A DNA stretch of 64,000 bases from Paragyromitra xinjiangensis. Its lineage: Eukaryota > Ascomycota > Pezizomycetes > Pezizales > Discinaceae. Shown one piece after another: positions 44,260 to 57,327 of the stretch. The stretch spans positions 868,001 to 932,000 of the forward strand of contig JBCAMK010000003.1 of the NCBI GenBank assembly GCA_038503065.1, written 5' to 3'. Each line of letters opens with the position of its first letter. The stretch's first letter is position 1. The notes under the pieces were generated by a model. The model was not told the origin of the DNA. It did not search any database and saw nothing but the letters and a program-made list of their open reading frames with translations. Both the position numbers and the translations under genes were made by a program.

Positions 44260-46507
44260 AGGATTACCTACAGTTAGGGCAAGGTGGAGAACTGTTAGCA
44301 TTACCGCCCGCTCCTTACAGTAGTGTGGGCCTATGACTGATGTGGTTTAAAGTTCATGTTTCGCCTGGTCTGCTGATTAAATAAGTCTTTCTAAAAACCG
44401 GTGAAATCTTGCCAGCGTTCCAGCCACTTAGATCGGGTGATATTTTACGCTCCTTAAATTGATGAACTTGATTTCCCTAGCAAGATAACCGGGCTACATG
44501 TGGTCAGGTACTTACTCACGTGGTACACATGGGCATTTACCCAGCCAGTATTGAAGGTGAAGAGCACAGCGGCTTGATACCTAAGGCTCGAGCGAATTTA
44601 AACGACAATAATAATTAAGACAGGGGCAGCAAGCGGCGAAATACAGAAAGAGATGGAGATAGCCGACCCACCAAGCAAGAGATACGAGAGGATGAAATCC
44701 TGGTGACAATATATAGAAAGGATGAGGCGAGGAAAGAGGGGAGGAAGAAGGACGGGAAACCAAATTTGAGGGGGGGGTTTATACCCGAAAAGTATTCGCT
44801 GATAGTGCGTAAATTGAGCCCTTAACCCACCATAATGCACATGTTTCAAAGTGCACGGGCATAGATTCTAGCTATATAGGTTAGTTCATGGTCATATAAG
44901 CTTTTGAGACGCACTAAAAGCTGTGGGCTTCACGAATCCCGTCATTGGGGAAGGTACACATTGCCTTGTGCAGCTCATTGCCCATAGAAAACAGGGTTAG
45001 TAGGTCACATGATATCACTCGTGACTTATATCGCTGCCCGGTTCTTGAATATTGGCCACTATACGTTTTCTATCCCTTGTCTCCACTGAAAGTCTTGGTC
45101 TGTATAGCGAAAAACAGGTTTCATACATAGGTATTAAGGCATACATGTAGGTTAAGCAAAAAAAAGTGTATAACCTGGTGGTGTTTGCCAGTTGTACTGC
45201 ACACCGTAGGATAGACTTCGACACTGATTGTCAAAACTACATGTAGAGAACTACATGAGAATGCCAACATATTACCGCAAGTTCCTACTATATAAACTTC
45301 GATTGCGGTCATGACCCAATAGATGGCGGTCTGATTGTGGATTGTATATTGGCGAAATTTACTTCTTCAGGTGCCAAAGCAATTCGTTAAGCCTTGAAGA
45401 AACTGCAAGCTTCAAGCTAACAACTTCCTGCGTTTCATTTGACCTCGCCGAATTTAAACTGTGTTTTCGATCTTCTCCCAATGTTCTTGACGGGCAATAT
45501 GTCGAGAATATACACCGTTTTATATAGAATTAATGGGAGATAGTTCGTAGGCTTCGTTTAAAATGTTTCGTTATTGTCCCTAAAGTCCTTCTAGAAAGTT
45601 CAATCGCCAGTGAATTCCTTCTCTATTTCGAGCATAGGCATCGTACCAAGAGTTCTTGTATTTCTTTCACAAGCCTAAGGAGTGGCTGTTGACCAAAGCT
45701 CAAGATGCTATAGGCTGGCGCAACTCCGTGCCTACGGAGCATAGATCTGAATTTTAAGGTCCGAACTTGCTAAGACAGATATGCATTATCTGCTGAAGTA
45801 CTCTGGAGGTATATTTATAGATATAATGGGACCCTCTATCTTTGAGCAATGTCTATCCACCAAAAATATCGAACCAAACCTAACCCTATATTGCGAAATC
45901 GACTGGCTCCATGCACAAAATCCAGCGCATAATTCTGTGAAACAATGAATACGACGACTGTTTTTAACACGCCAACTCGCTATAAACTGCTAGATTTGAT
46001 CAATTATAGTAAATAATTTGTCTATTGTAGGATAACTCTGTGATGTTTGCTCGATGGTTGTTAGCATGAGAGCTAGGGACCCCTGTCTAACTTCACGCAA
46101 CGGATTGGATGCAGAGTGACACATAGGTAGTCAAGGCAAAGTTTGACGGCAGCCTGAAGTCGAACGAGGCAATTGAGCCACCCCCGCCCGGTTCAGGCCC
46201 TCCACCCACCATCATGAATTTCTTGATTTTTGCCAGGGTTCGCTACGGGAAGGGGCCACCCGTAGCGTAACCCTAGCTTACCCGTAGCTTATCTTTGGAG
46301 CCGCACGGTACCGCTCGCTTAAGAACCCCGTCCTTCCCAGCCGAAGGTCTCCCTCCTTCTTTCCTCTTACAACCCAACTCTCACTCAACCTTTGCACGCA
46401 ATCCCTCTTTTCCCCACAAAACCCCCGTAGATCATTCGGTCATACTGGTCACACCCTCTCAGGCACAGTTCGCCCCTCTTTCCTGGCGAGGGACTAGTCC
46501 CTACGCC
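44260..46507. other. Gene-poor region
   Basis: No gene supported in 2.2 kb. TACATGTA sites occur at 45142 and 45238. The G-run near 44771 and the CT-rich stretch after 46310 precede the next gene. Confidence 0.4.
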
Positions 46508-46956
46508 ATGACGTTTCGAGAAGAAATGTCTCCGAAGGTACGCTCGTCCATCCTTTACATTGTCTTTGTTTCTCTGTACTGACAAGCCTGCCTATTCTTT
46601 AGCCTACTGTACGCCTAAAACCTAGTGCAGAGGCCACAAGTAGCGGGAGCGGATGCAACAACCTGGAAGACACATTCCTCCACCACCTTACTCATCCACC
46701 TCCTCCCATGGAGGGTATGAATACCTTTGATGACCAGCTTCCTCGTCTTATCTTAGGAAAACAATCGTATATACCCATCTTGTCCATCCTTGGTAATCAG
46801 GGCCATCCCCCCGGTAAGGGTAAGATGTTAATGCAGTTGGCCCCCGGAGGAGTGTTGATTTTGTTGGCGTTTTTAATTTTTGTGACTGTGAGTGTCTTTT
46901 CATCCCAATTCATTCTTCCATCTCTATAGAATTTTGTTTCGAAGTGCTTGATCTAG
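46508..46956 (+). CDS. Small single-pass membrane protein, hypothetical
   Basis: Exons 46508-46537, 46603-46887 and 46930-46956 join to 113 aa. The first exon codes MTFREEMSPK. The second is Pro-rich, then has GGVLILLAFLIFVT, a membrane helix. The third adds NFVSKCLI and a stop. Introns are 65 bp and 42 bp (GTGAGT donor, CTATAG acceptor), the latter short. If the second intron is not removed, translation ends in the alternative tail SVFSSQFILPSL. No family recognised. Confidence 0.42.
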
Positions 46957-47781
46957 CCAACTCTGTTTCTAACATCCTCACCCCGGATAGATTGTCACGC
47001 GAGGTTCCTTCGTCAGAATTCGTTCGTCGAAGAGTGGTTCGCCACATTGGATTTTTTCACCTCGTGTTTCGGTAGAAACATCTCCGGTGTACAAGATCGC
47101 TTCAATTCACGAGATGGGGTGCGCCAAAGTCGTTGGCTCAACGGCGGTGCATCCTATCGGACGTGAATCCGGTCTTGAGTACAGTCGCACGGAGGTTCTG
47201 AATAGCACTGCGGTGGGAGTTCAAATGGGTGTCTACAGAGGGTTAGTTGTCGAGACGATCAAGTATCTCTCGGGGGCTAGAATTCTGTCCCGGCCATTTT
47301 TTGCAGCATCGCAGTGCTACTGGAAACCAACTCGACAATCAACAGAGCACCAACCAGTAGTAACAGCAACAGCAACAAAAAACTCACTTACAACCCCCTG
47401 CCCGCCTTCACAGCCCCACTCAAACATCACTATCACTCGAGCTTTCGATTGTAGTCCTGATTCTAGGTTTTTAGCCTTTCCAACTTCGCGTGACTTGAAG
47501 CGTGGCTGATCACTCTCTCAAGAATTATACACTCGGCCAAACGACAAGACTGCGGCTACCACCGCTGTTTCCCCTGCCTCTCTAACCCCCCAATAACACC
47601 ACACCCAGAGAGCCACCTGCCCGACAAAACCTGAAGTTCAAGTGAGTCCAATCGCCGCTTCCATAGTCTTTGTTACCTCTAATAGAACGAAACTAGATTT
47701 GGCGCCCTGCGCAACACCTTTACACCATAAGCTTATTGCTTCAAAAAACTCCTCTACGCTCTACCCACTTGCGCTGCCATA
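46957..47781 (+). other. Probable long 5' leader or promoter of the zinc-finger gene
   Basis: CT-rich and CAA/CAC-rich sequence with a 140-codon frame (47087-47509) that lacks an ATG start and a recognisable domain. Such long leaders with small upstream frames are common ahead of fungal regulatory genes. The leader may be spliced, but I could not prove an intron. Confidence 0.4.
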
Positions 47782-48834
47782 ATGCAAATGCTCATCACTC
47801 CCCAAGTCCAGGAGGACACCAGCATTTCCGACTTCCCCTCATCTCCCGCGACCTTCGACCACTTTCAAGAGGCAATGGGAGACTTTGACCTTGATAGCTT
47901 CACACAAGAGGAAAATCTCGGTTATGGCTACAACGCCCAGCTTCCTGTGGATGAAAACCCTACGAATGACTTCAATCCAGACTTCGACCTCGACCTCGAA
48001 TCGGAATTCAATTTCATGATCGACCAAGCCGTTCTTACCCCTCCTACAAGCATTCAATCTCCATTCACTGATGACCAGGATCCTATGACGCCTGAATCTG
48101 AATATGCGTCTCCGCACTTAGCTTCAATCGAAGTCGGAATTTCAGCCCTGGGCATGAATAGTTCGGGATCAATGTTCTTCCACATGCCTCCACAGTCCTT
48201 TGGCATGTCCGATTCTCAATCAGGGTTGAACTACGATCAGAGATGGGAGGACCCAGCCGATGACGAGATTGTTGTGAACATGATACCGAGTATTCCTATC
48301 CCTGTATTTCCCGACTTCCCTCCATCCCCCATCTACTCCCCGCCCCTCTATCCCTCAACCCCTCCCTCACCATCCCCATCGGATTCCACTTATTCCCCTC
48401 AGGCCGCTCAATCCCCTTCCGCCGGTAGCCCTGTCCGAACACCGGTTGGGCCGATTCGCCGCCGCAATCGTGTGAGTAAACCGTCCAATGCTGCCAAAAC
48501 GTACAAATGTGACTTCCTTAATTGTGATACCTCCTGCCGTCGTCCGTGCGACCTCACCAAACACAAGAAGCGTCACTCGAAGCCATTCACGTGCAATTAC
48601 GACGGTTGCAACAGCAAAGGATTCTCGACACAGAAGGACCGCGAAAGGCATGAGACGAGCAAGCACCGAAGAGAGGATCATTTGGTCTGTTGTGAGTGTG
48701 GACACACCACAGCAAGAAAAGATAACATGGCAGACCACGTGAGGCGTAAACATCAGTTATTGGACATTGGGGTGGCTATGGGGGAAATCACGGCCAAGGC
48801 AAAACTCAGACATGCATCGCGTCAAGGGTCTTAG
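47782..48834 (+). CDS. C2H2 zinc-finger transcription factor
   Basis: One uninterrupted frame, 350 aa. The first 220 residues are acidic, with Asp/Phe/Leu patches (FDLDSFTQEE, FDLDLESEFNF), and then Ser/Pro-rich, typical of an activation domain. A basic block (PIRRRNRVSK) precedes three fingers at about 243-325: CDFLNC...HKKRH (C-x4-C, H-x3-H), CNYDGC...HETSKH (C-x4-C, H-x4-H) and CCEC...HVRRKH (C-x2-C, H-x4-H). The third finger has the short Cys spacing. A nuclear DNA-binding regulator; targets unknown. No partner genes adjoin it. Confidence 0.85.
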   Translation: MQMLITPQVQEDTSISDFPSSPATFDHFQEAMGDFDLDSFTQEENLGYGYNAQLPVDENPTNDFNPDFDLDLESEFNFMIDQAVLTPPTSIQSPFTDDQDPMTPESEYASPHLASIEVGISALGMNSSGSMFFHMPPQSFGMSDSQSGLNYDQRWEDPADDEIVVNMIPSIPIPVFPDFPPSPIYSPPLYPSTPPSPSPSDSTYSPQAAQSPSAGSPVRTPVGPIRRRNRVSKPSNAAKTYKCDFLNCDTSCRRPCDLTKHKKRHSKPFTCNYDGCNSKGFSTQKDRERHETSKHRREDHLVCCECGHTTARKDNMADHVRRKHQLLDIGVAMGEITAKAKLRHASRQGS

Positions 48835-48982
48835 CGGCAAAAAGGGTCTTCAAGTCTTTTCCTTCTTTGTTTGAGTGCGAGTATGATTTTCAGTGCGATG
48901 ATTTTTTCCAAGATTCAAGGTTTGCGGTTTGCGGTTTGTGATTGATATTGAGCGTTTGGTCTTTGCTTTTCATATTTTTGGT

Positions 48983-49028
48983 TTTCGGTTTCTTTTTCGG
49001 TTTCTTTTTCGGTTTCTTTTTCGGTTTC
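48983..49028 (+). repeat. Short tandem repeat, unit TTTTCGGTTTCT
   Basis: About four units of 12 bp in the probable 3' UTR of the zinc-finger gene. A related GGTTTGC triplication lies just before (near 48920). Confidence 0.65.
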
Positions 49029-50100
49029 ATATTTCAGATGTCAGCTATGATTGGATACGACTTGTTTATTAAAAAGAGATGTGGATGAGGATCGTGCGTT
49101 ACCTTTCTATTAGTTTATCTGGAACTGCTTAGCACCTGTATGATATCAGTATTAAAAACTGTTATTCCTATCTGATTTCGCGCCTACACGTTAGAGAGAA
49201 TAATGGCAGCCTTGTAGCCTCGTATTCGGCCCCCTCACTGCGTACGCGTAGCTGGGGATGAAACCGATAGCACATGATGGTGGGGTCAAATATTCAAATC
49301 CGGCGATGCGCAGAAGTAATTCATCCTACTATTGAGTAAGATCCCCACCTACCACATGTTGCGGTAAAAAGCAACCGGGGCTGAGCAAAAGACTAGCCAA
49401 TTAAAGTAGATATGTGTTGATGATGTATGTGATGCATGATGCATAAAGTAAAACACCCGTTCCCGCAGCGGACAGGTGCATTTTCGAAAACCACCATACA
49501 GGGGTGCCTGAAAGAAATCGTCTGTGGTGCAAACGGATATTCAGCACGACCATGGCATGGCATGGGCTGTAGGAATGTTGGAACCCGTGCGGAAGGAAAC
49601 GGTAGGGACGGTGTGGAAGCTCTCATCAATGACTCAGTAGTTATGGTGTCGGGCCTTATTCTTCTAACCCCGCCCTATAAGATTTTCTCTTCCTAATAAT
49701 ACCTGTCATATTAGATACCCCGATTGCATCATCAGTTGAGAATCGCGATCGTCGTTGAAATTGGAAGTCAGGCCGTGGGGTTATGATAATTCTGATTTTT
49801 TTGATTGGCGAGTGATATTCTATGATTATTAACTATCTCCGTTCTTCCTTCACCTGGATATGCGTATCCTACAATATTCTCTGGGGCAAAATAGTAAGTC
49901 CAGTTCCTACATGTAATTAAAGGTTGATCATAAAGTGCCATAATAAGTTTATTAGGAAAAACCGATCTTGTTTGATTACAAGCTGTCTCGTACTTAAATG
50001 ACGTGGGTCCTCCAAATTTGCGAACGAAAATTGCTAGTTATAATCCACAGATTATGGGCCTTTTCAAGAACCCAAGCCTCCTATACACATCACCTAACTG
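49029..50100. other. Spacer with a lone TIR-B-like arm
   Basis: No gene supported. TAGCCTCGTATTCGGCCCC at 49215-49233 resembles the left end of the TIR-B repeat; I find no right end. A TACATGTA occurs at 49908. Two genes converge here. Confidence 0.4.
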
Positions 50101-51393
50101 CTAAGGAAAGTATGAAACCTTTCCACTAGAACTGTCCTCTATAAAGACACCCCCATAAATGACACCCTCATTCAGGTGAGATTCTTGATATCCTTCATGT
50201 GCTGAATCATTCCCACCGGTAGGAAGCTTCAGGATACCGACATGTGCTAAAGAACGAGGCAGGATGATTAGTTTACATTTTCGTATGGGGCTTAGATGCC
50301 AACACGAAGCGAGTAGAATTACCTTGTCCCTTCCCGGTAGCGTCGTTTGCACGGGTTTTGACGACTTTCTCTAGCGGCGCATAACCAGCAGAGTAGTAAG
50401 CCGTGATAGTGCTATCAACCTATTAGTAAATTTCGCCAAGGAGATAAGAATGGAAGAAACTGGTTACTTTTTGTCCCAATTAGTTTGGACAGCAAAGTTA
50501 TGCCATGGCCCGTTCTTCGTGAATGGGACGTAAAACAGTACTTCCTCCGCTGCTCCGCCGGCAGTCGAGCTTCCCAATCTCAAAGTTCTTGCGTCTTTGG
50601 CGGGCACTTTCGAGGCACCGAATGCAGTTCCGGTCTTGAGGGTCCAAATGTGACTGCTGTAGTCATTTGTTTCGATGAAGACGAGCTATAAGCATGCATT
50701 AGATTTGACCTTTGAGCTCTCCTATGCTGGGTTTTGAGGTGTGGAACTAACCTCATATTGGTGAGAGTAGTTGAGGGGACGGTAGCTGTCTTCCTTGATG
50801 GAGAAATGGAAAGTAGTGACCCCTTGCACAGTCGCATCTGTACCGTTGTTCACTCCTGGGAGCAGCTCCGATCTGCGGAAGCCATATTGGGGGTTTCCAC
50901 CACCATCAAAGATTGAGTTATCACTAAATTTGATGTTTAGTCAGATATTGGCTGGCGCTTCGGTAGCCAGGTCAGGCTCTCGGTAGATATATACGTACTT
51001 GATCGTGACCTCGACCGCCTTTGATCCTTTCAGATCAAACTATATAAAAGAGCCTATATCAGCACTTCTAATTCTGGAATTTATGACCCACTGCCTAACA
51101 AATATACTTACTAACGATGGCTCAACCAAAGGGAACTTGGCAACATTTGACCATTTCTGTCCTAGTTGAAGTTCAATTTAAGTTCAGTTTTGTCCGGCGA
51201 GAATTTATATACCTGTTCCAAGGACGTACTCCGCATTATACGGTGATGTGGAGTAACTGTCCAGATCCGATAGCGCAGTGTTCCATGAGAGTCTACCGTC
51301 AAACAGGAGCTTCGATTCCGGCTTCACAGGCGTAGAAACAACCGCGCTAGAAAGCGCAACCACAGCGACCAAGAATGAATTGAGAATTGCCAT
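50101..51393 (-). CDS. GH131 family glucanase, secreted
   Basis: Seven exons give 298 aa: 51393-51213, 51161-51112, 51039-50999, 50923-50752, 50685-50468, 50411-50323 and 50246-50101. A signal peptide (MAILNSFLVAVVALSSAVVS) leads into LLFDGRLSWNTALSDLDSY. Conserved GH131 blocks follow in order: KWSNVAKFPLVEPSLFD, GGNPQYGFRRSELLPG, VTTFHFSIKED, PWHNFAVQTNWD, and HEGYQESHLNEGVIYGGVFIED near the C-terminus. GH131 enzymes act on beta-1,3- and beta-1,4/1,6-linked glucans of plant or fungal walls. No CBM1 is present. The exon joins restore each block without gaps. The gene seems intact and is preceded by a TATA box. Confidence 0.88.
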
Positions 51394-51454
51394 TTATCTT
51401 GATCTGAGGGTACGGTTGAGACGGTTCCTAACCAAATAACGGCAGATGCCACAG

Positions 51455-51462
51455 TTTATATA
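51455..51462 (-). promoter_or_regulatory. TATA box of the GH131 gene
   Basis: TATATAAA on the minus strand, about 65 bases before the ATG at 51393. Confidence 0.5.
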
Positions 51463-53116
51463 GTGGCCATAAGCTCTTGGAAAACCATCCCCAGATTTCC
51501 GAAGGCTAAGCTATGGCTTACCCCAGATAGTAACACGCAGGGGAGAAAAACCCCGGGAAATTAAAGTTCCTGGGAAAGCCACGGAATGGTAACAACCAAG
51601 CCGGTAGTACCGTACTAGCCACGAACAGCCGCCGGAAACTCGGCCCGGCCGTACTTCGACATTCATCAACGGTTCAAAAGATCCAGGTTAGAATTGCGGA
51701 AAGTGAAGACGCAATAACCTTCGCTTATTGAGTGTATATATCCTTCCCAGAAGCTATCACGCCTTAGTACCTGAGTATTACATTTACGTCATACACTGTC
51801 ACTCGGCCGTTAGCGTATTTTTGTGATGCCTAGCATCTTTCCTAGCTCTTGCCAATATGCCCCTTGAGAAGCAAGTCTCCAAGCTCTCAAACTTCCTACT
51901 ACACATGTATTCGCAATAATGCCCCAGAAATTCGCTACTTAGGGAACGTTATACCAAACAAGGATTTCTGGTAGATCTCGTCAATCAATTCTGGTACAGT
52001 GCTTTCAAAATCTCATCAGAGAGAGTCGCAAAGATAAATGGTTCATTCAAGGTTTTGAGCTCAGTAACTCAGTTGGCTAATATCAGACTTATGCGGAAAC
52101 GCAAAGTCCCCATAGGAATCAAACCCGAGACCTTGGCCAACCGAGTATGTATATGCGCCATCACTCCCCTCGATCATATGCAAGCACATTTAAAAGTTTA
52201 AACCTAGATCGGTCGATCAATAGGTAAAGGAATATCCCAGGCACGCTAACACGTCTCCTATATCCGTGTGACATGCATAGGTATCACAAATAAGGCTACA
52301 CATATTTCACGTTTATGGCAGAAAACGTTCAACCCCCGGTTCTGCTAGCAGAAGAACTTCACTAGCGGCCATACAAATGTTTAGAGCTAATAGATCAACC
52401 CATATCGTTCCCAGCAAATTGAAAGCCTAAGACCGGCGTTCGACTCAACGTCAATCATAAGGCTAGGGTAGCTTTAGCGGTCGTTACACAATAGCCCCAG
52501 GACCAGGGTTGACTTATCAAAATCTTCCGTTTTTCTAGAATTTACAAGTCACCTGCTTTTTCTGCATGCATATATCATGCCACGCACTCATAGCTATCGC
52601 GACTTGTGTGTTTCAGCTTTGGAACTAGTCTCAAGGTGACCATTAGTTTAAAACTGGTACTCCAGTCTTCAGCCGCACAGTGAAATTCACGCGTCAAGGA
52701 GCAAATCAAGACGAAGCCCTAGTCTGGGCTTACTATGCATAGTATTGATGCTGGTTATGTGTACAATAAATGTTCAAGGTAAAAATAGACAAAGAAAATT
52801 ATGCCGTTGAGACAGTGTGGGGTATGTCCCGATACAATTCGTGGATATCCGAATCCAAAAAAAAAGAAAATGCCGTTTTTTCGCTGACCCAAAAATGAAA
52901 ATAAATAATCAAAGATATAACGCCAACCGGAAATAAAAAGCAGACCCAACCTTATTGAACAAAATCATGATGATAGCGGGAGTTTGAGGAAGAGGGAGAT
53001 GATGAAGGTAAGGATGAGGGGAGTAGTGATTGAAGGTGATAAAACGTGGAAGCCTTTGTGTGTGGATCCAACCACGAGGCAACGTCTCGGTATGTGATCA
53101 TCATAACAAATAACAT
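51463..53116. other. Gene-poor spacer
   Basis: No gene supported. The C-rich/G-poor stretch near 52850 (A-run) and broken frames show nothing I can assign. Confidence 0.4.
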
Positions 53117-53375
53117 ATGGTGTTGAGGACGGGAGTGATGGCGGTAGTGATGGTGATGGTGGTGGCGGTAGTGATGAGAATAATGGCAAAGGTAGTGGTG
53201 AAAATGACAATATGTGGAGCAGCATGTAGACCCAGCTACAAGGTGACCTATCAGTATGTACTATGCACCAATAACATTGACAATTGTGATAAAGTTGATT
53301 GTTATGTTGATGTTGACCGTGATGGCGATGGTGAGGGTGATGGTAGTAAGAATCGTGATGAGGATGGTGTTGAGG
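53117..53375 (+). repeat. Degenerate GATGGT-type microsatellite
   Basis: Imperfect trinucleotide and hexanucleotide units (GATGGTGGT, GTGATGAG, GATGGCGAT) run over much of this stretch. On the minus strand it reads as a His-rich frame, which I consider an artefact. It is next to the 3' end of the membrane protein gene. Confidence 0.55.
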
Positions 53376-53492
53376 ATTTTCATTGTGAGGTCGGCGATAA
53401 TGTTTAACCTTTCTTCCTATTTCGTCTAACAATCCTTGAAATTGTCAGTGCCCTAATTCTCAAAACAACGAGATGGTTTATACAGAAAAGAG

Positions 53493-55063
53493 TACTTACG
53501 GCACAGGGCGATATCGGTCGCCGCCTCCTATTCTTTCTATCTCGACTTTCATCTCGACCATGCGGCCTTGTATTCTTGTCCTGATATCCTCAATCCTTTT
53601 GCAGCCTTCACGTAACGCTTCTATTTCCTCTAAGCTAGGGCCGAGTACAGCTTTCTCTTGCGGTATGTGTCGCGGTGCGGCTGGAGCCAGCTCAATCGGC
53701 GATGGCTTCGGTGGCGCTATAGGTTCTTGGTCGCAGACGACCATGACACCGCTAAACCCTAGAATCTGTGGTTCGTCGGCAATTCTCCTGGGACGACGGC
53801 TGGTTAGGCCGTTTTCCCATCCGCGTTCCAGATCTTCGCCGCCGCTTCGAACCTCCAACCACTGACCGAGTCTCCGCACCGGGCGAAACTGTTGAAACCA
53901 TCTTCCGGCCAAAAGGCCCCACGCACTAATACCGACTACAATAAAGCCACCCATGACCATAATAGTCCAGAGCGGTATCATAACAATCGAAAGAATAATC
54001 CTGATGGATAATGACTCCCCAGGCCTATGCTCGGGGAGGTTCTGGTATCCCAGAAAGTACACAAAGAAGATTGTCGCCTGGAGGGGTCCGACTATCCAAG
54101 CCGCTACAGAGACTGAAGGGAGAAAGAGGGCTTCGTGGACTTGTGTCAGGATTTGTTGTTTCCTGAGGTGTGGGAGACGAGGGAATGATATGGAGAGGAG
54201 GAGGCTAATAAGGCTGTTGAGTAGAAATAGAACAAAGCAGAGGGATGAAACCAGTAAGACTGTGTCGAGCAAGTGGATGACCGGATTCGTCAGGATATCG
54301 GCGGAGATGTCGTTGGCTGGGGCGATGAACTGGTTGTGCCATGATGCACCAGGCTGAGGTAGTTCCTGATGTATCTAGTTGCGTCAAAAAACCAGCCAAC
54401 TAAAACCTCAACCACGATGACAGGTAGAAACTTCGTGTGGGGCAGGAAATACGGGGGACGGGAACGGATAAGCAGAAACATAGCGATCCGTAGGCTGAGG
54501 CGCAGATTCGGACGTGCAGAGAAGGTATCCACATGGAAGAGTTCAACAGGCTACCGAAAGATCGATGCTACGAATATAGGATCGCTGCCAACGACGCGCA
54601 GAGACGGGGCTGCCTATGATAGGCCAAGTTTTTCTGGGCTTGCGACAGGGGTAGAGAGCTTACCGCGCAGCCCAAAAAAAGACAAAACCAAAAAAGCGGC
54701 TAGAACACAATACTCCACAAGAAAGAGAGAGAAAGAGATAAATATGTCTCGTACCATATTATTACTTTTCCCGTAGCTTGGGACTGTCGTAAACCCCCGC
54801 CAGATAAGAAACCCCCTCTCCAAAAAGCTCTGCCCAGCCAGCTTGGGGAGCCGTCCACTCGTCTCCAAGTCCGGAGACATTGAGGAAAATGTCATTACCA
54901 TATCTGTAACGAACCAGAATTCCCTCAGCCAAAGGGCTTGAGATGCCGAAAAAGAAATTAGGGTCCGAAAGGAAAACGTAATCCGGATGAAAGTCGGCAA
55001 ACACCGGGAAACAGGTAAAAAACAGTTGTAATTGTTTAGACCTGCATATCCCAGGGTTGCCAT
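53493..55063 (-). CDS. Multi-exon membrane protein, unrecognised; exon joins uncertain
   Basis: The best-supported block runs from about 54377 down to 53496: IHQELPQPGASWHNQF, then HLLDTVLLVSSLCFVLFLLNSL (helix 1), WIVGPLQATIFFVYFLGY (helix 2) and a long helix IILSIVMIPLWTIMVMGGFIVV, then a polar tail with a Pro-rich segment and a charged coiled-coil (LEEIEALREGCKRIEDIRT...). A GTAAGT donor overlaps the last codons, so a short final exon may follow. A second block upstream, about 55004-54770, reads FADFHPDYVFLSDPNFFFG...GDEWTAPQAGWAELFGEG, and MATLGYAG at 55063 could be its start. How the two blocks join, through 54380-54760, I could not settle; they may be separate genes. Confidence 0.45.
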
Positions 55064-57327
55064 CGCGTGTTAAGTAATTTCCATTTTTTTTGGAGGCGTA
55101 GGGTTTTCTAATTCACCGGCGACAAAACAACCAGGACACGATGACACGTGGTTCCGAGTTGGAATGCTGGACGCTGAGACGTGCAGGTTTGCTGGCGAAA
55201 GATATTTTAGACAAACAGCAATCGCTATTACTCGCTGGATCTCATCGATAGGATGGCTGCGATACATGATGGGTCGTTTGTGCGTTTGTGAGTTGTTTAC
55301 CAGTGGAAAAACAAATCTGGCGATGAAGGTCCGGAGAATCGAAGTTAACAGGTTCCGGCGGGCATACAGGCAGGAACCTCTCATGCGGCTCAATGTAACC
55401 GAGTTGAGGGGGATGGATAGCATATTGGGACGTCATTGTGCTGTACTCTCTGTCTGTACATGCAGTGTAATAATGCCCGCAGTTTTATCCTGAGTCGGCG
55501 CTCAAAGTCCTCCAGTCGACACGTTGATGAAACGCCTGGGGCGTTATTAGGATGGGAGCTACATGTAGCTATATACCAGTTTTGCTTGGTCCAACTTTCG
55601 TGTTCAGGTCCTTGGGAACAACAAGCGAGATCTGCATACTCTATTCTTTTCAATTGCCGAATTGCTGGAGAGAATGGAGATATCTCCATCACTTGGGGAG
55701 TGATAACGCATACATACATAAGCGAAGGATCCTATAAACAGCCCTAGCCCTGCTCTTATCCGGAGTAATTCGTCCAGATAAGCTTCCATCGAAACCACAG
55801 GCCAGGATCAAACAAAATCTAAATTCCACCCTGCACCTACATTTGCGACTCGCCTCTCCTTCTCATTTTGACCGGCCAATGCCCTCGATAGGATGGTACC
55901 TTGCGACGTTCTGCATACCCATCAATCGCCAGATTCCATTCGATACCCACATGGCAAGGTTTTTGGAACTGAGCACCGATGCTCACCCAAGACCATAATA
56001 ATCAGATATCGCAAGACTAGATGAACTACAGGTCATTTTTACCCTTTTCAACTTCAAGGCCAAATTCCTACACCTCCGGCATACTGCTCGATTCGGTGTA
56101 CTCTCCAAGAACGCAAAGAAAAACAAACCCTAAGATACCCCCATCACAAATCCATCTACTTGCAAACATTCAACGACTTATTGTGCACCGAGCCCATATA
56201 CTACTCGTCTTAATATACACCCGGAGCCGCGCAACACCCATCTTAAACTTTGGAAATCTCCAATCCAATGACCATCTCTAAATACACTTTCATTCAGTAC
56301 AAATACGCAGTTAGCCGCTATCCAAAACTTCGGGATCCGCAAGGCTGCAGAAACAGAAAACGGAAGAAATGACTTTCAAACGACCGGATCGCCGGCACAT
56401 CCCGCCAATGTCTATCTTCGATAAGCTATATAACCCGTTACACACTGAGGTGCTCTCAACCCATTTGCTTCCGTGTTCAGTTCTCCACTAATCTTCTTCA
56501 ACGTTGTACACTCCTTCAGGGCAAATTAATTTAAATGTGCGCATATAACCCCGAAACAGTGTTGGCTGAGGTTTCGACAACAAATCGAAGAATCACCCCA
56601 TGGGTAGTACTACGGTAGCTTTACAGAAGAAGTTGATCAGTCTACCTACTGTAGTTCCATATAGATAACTAGCATGCGTAGGCATGGTTGCGTTCTCTGA
56701 CTCTCATTCGTTCTTTTAAGTTTTCTAATCATAATCTGATACTCTTGCGCATTTCCTCCCTCTCATGTCCTTAGTAACATGCCTCCTTACTCGGTCTTGG
56801 CGTCTTCCCGTTAGTGCTAATATCTACCGCAAGTGCGCGAATTTGCATGTCTTACCTCGAAGAATACATTTAATTTTTAGCTAGCCCGAGAATGCTAATT
56901 CTCTATAATTTCGAGTTTTATAGTTCAATGTTCAGCGAAGAAGGCGCCCCATTTCTTGCCCAACTAATCTCATACCATAGTCACCAAGTATCCAACCTAG
57001 CAAAACCTGCCGGATGCGGAGAACTAATAGTTAGATAGACACACGAACACCAGATGCCTTTGAGGCCAGTCGGCTTCGGCAGCCAGCCTGAGCAATCAGC
57101 CAGTTAAGCATTGCTTGCAGACTATGGCTCACCTTATTTAGAGTATTTAATGTATATCCCAGATAATATTAACTTCTATACTTACGATAAAATAACTAGA
57201 AGTACTGACTAAACCTTCACCTAGTAGGAGTATACAAATGGAGTGACAACCCATGGCCCTAGCCTCAGTAAAAATTTTCACACCCTTTACAGTCACTAAT
57301 CCCCAGCCATAGTCCAATCTCAGGTAA
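55064..57327. other. Gene-poor region
   Basis: No gene supported. Overlapping frames on both strands at 55070-55800 lack family motifs. A TACATGTA at 55560 lies in AGCTACATGTAGCT. Confidence 0.4.

Noticed and set aside
47087..47509. 140-codon frame before the zinc-finger gene
   Set aside because: No ATG start, no recognisable motif, and position fits a long leader.
52965..53432. His-rich minus-strand frame of 155 codons
   Set aside because: Arises from the GATGGT-type microsatellite; composition and lack of domain point to noncoding repeat.
55070..55800. Several 60-117 codon frames on both strands
   Set aside because: They overlap each other on opposite strands and none shows family motifs or a consistent exon structure.
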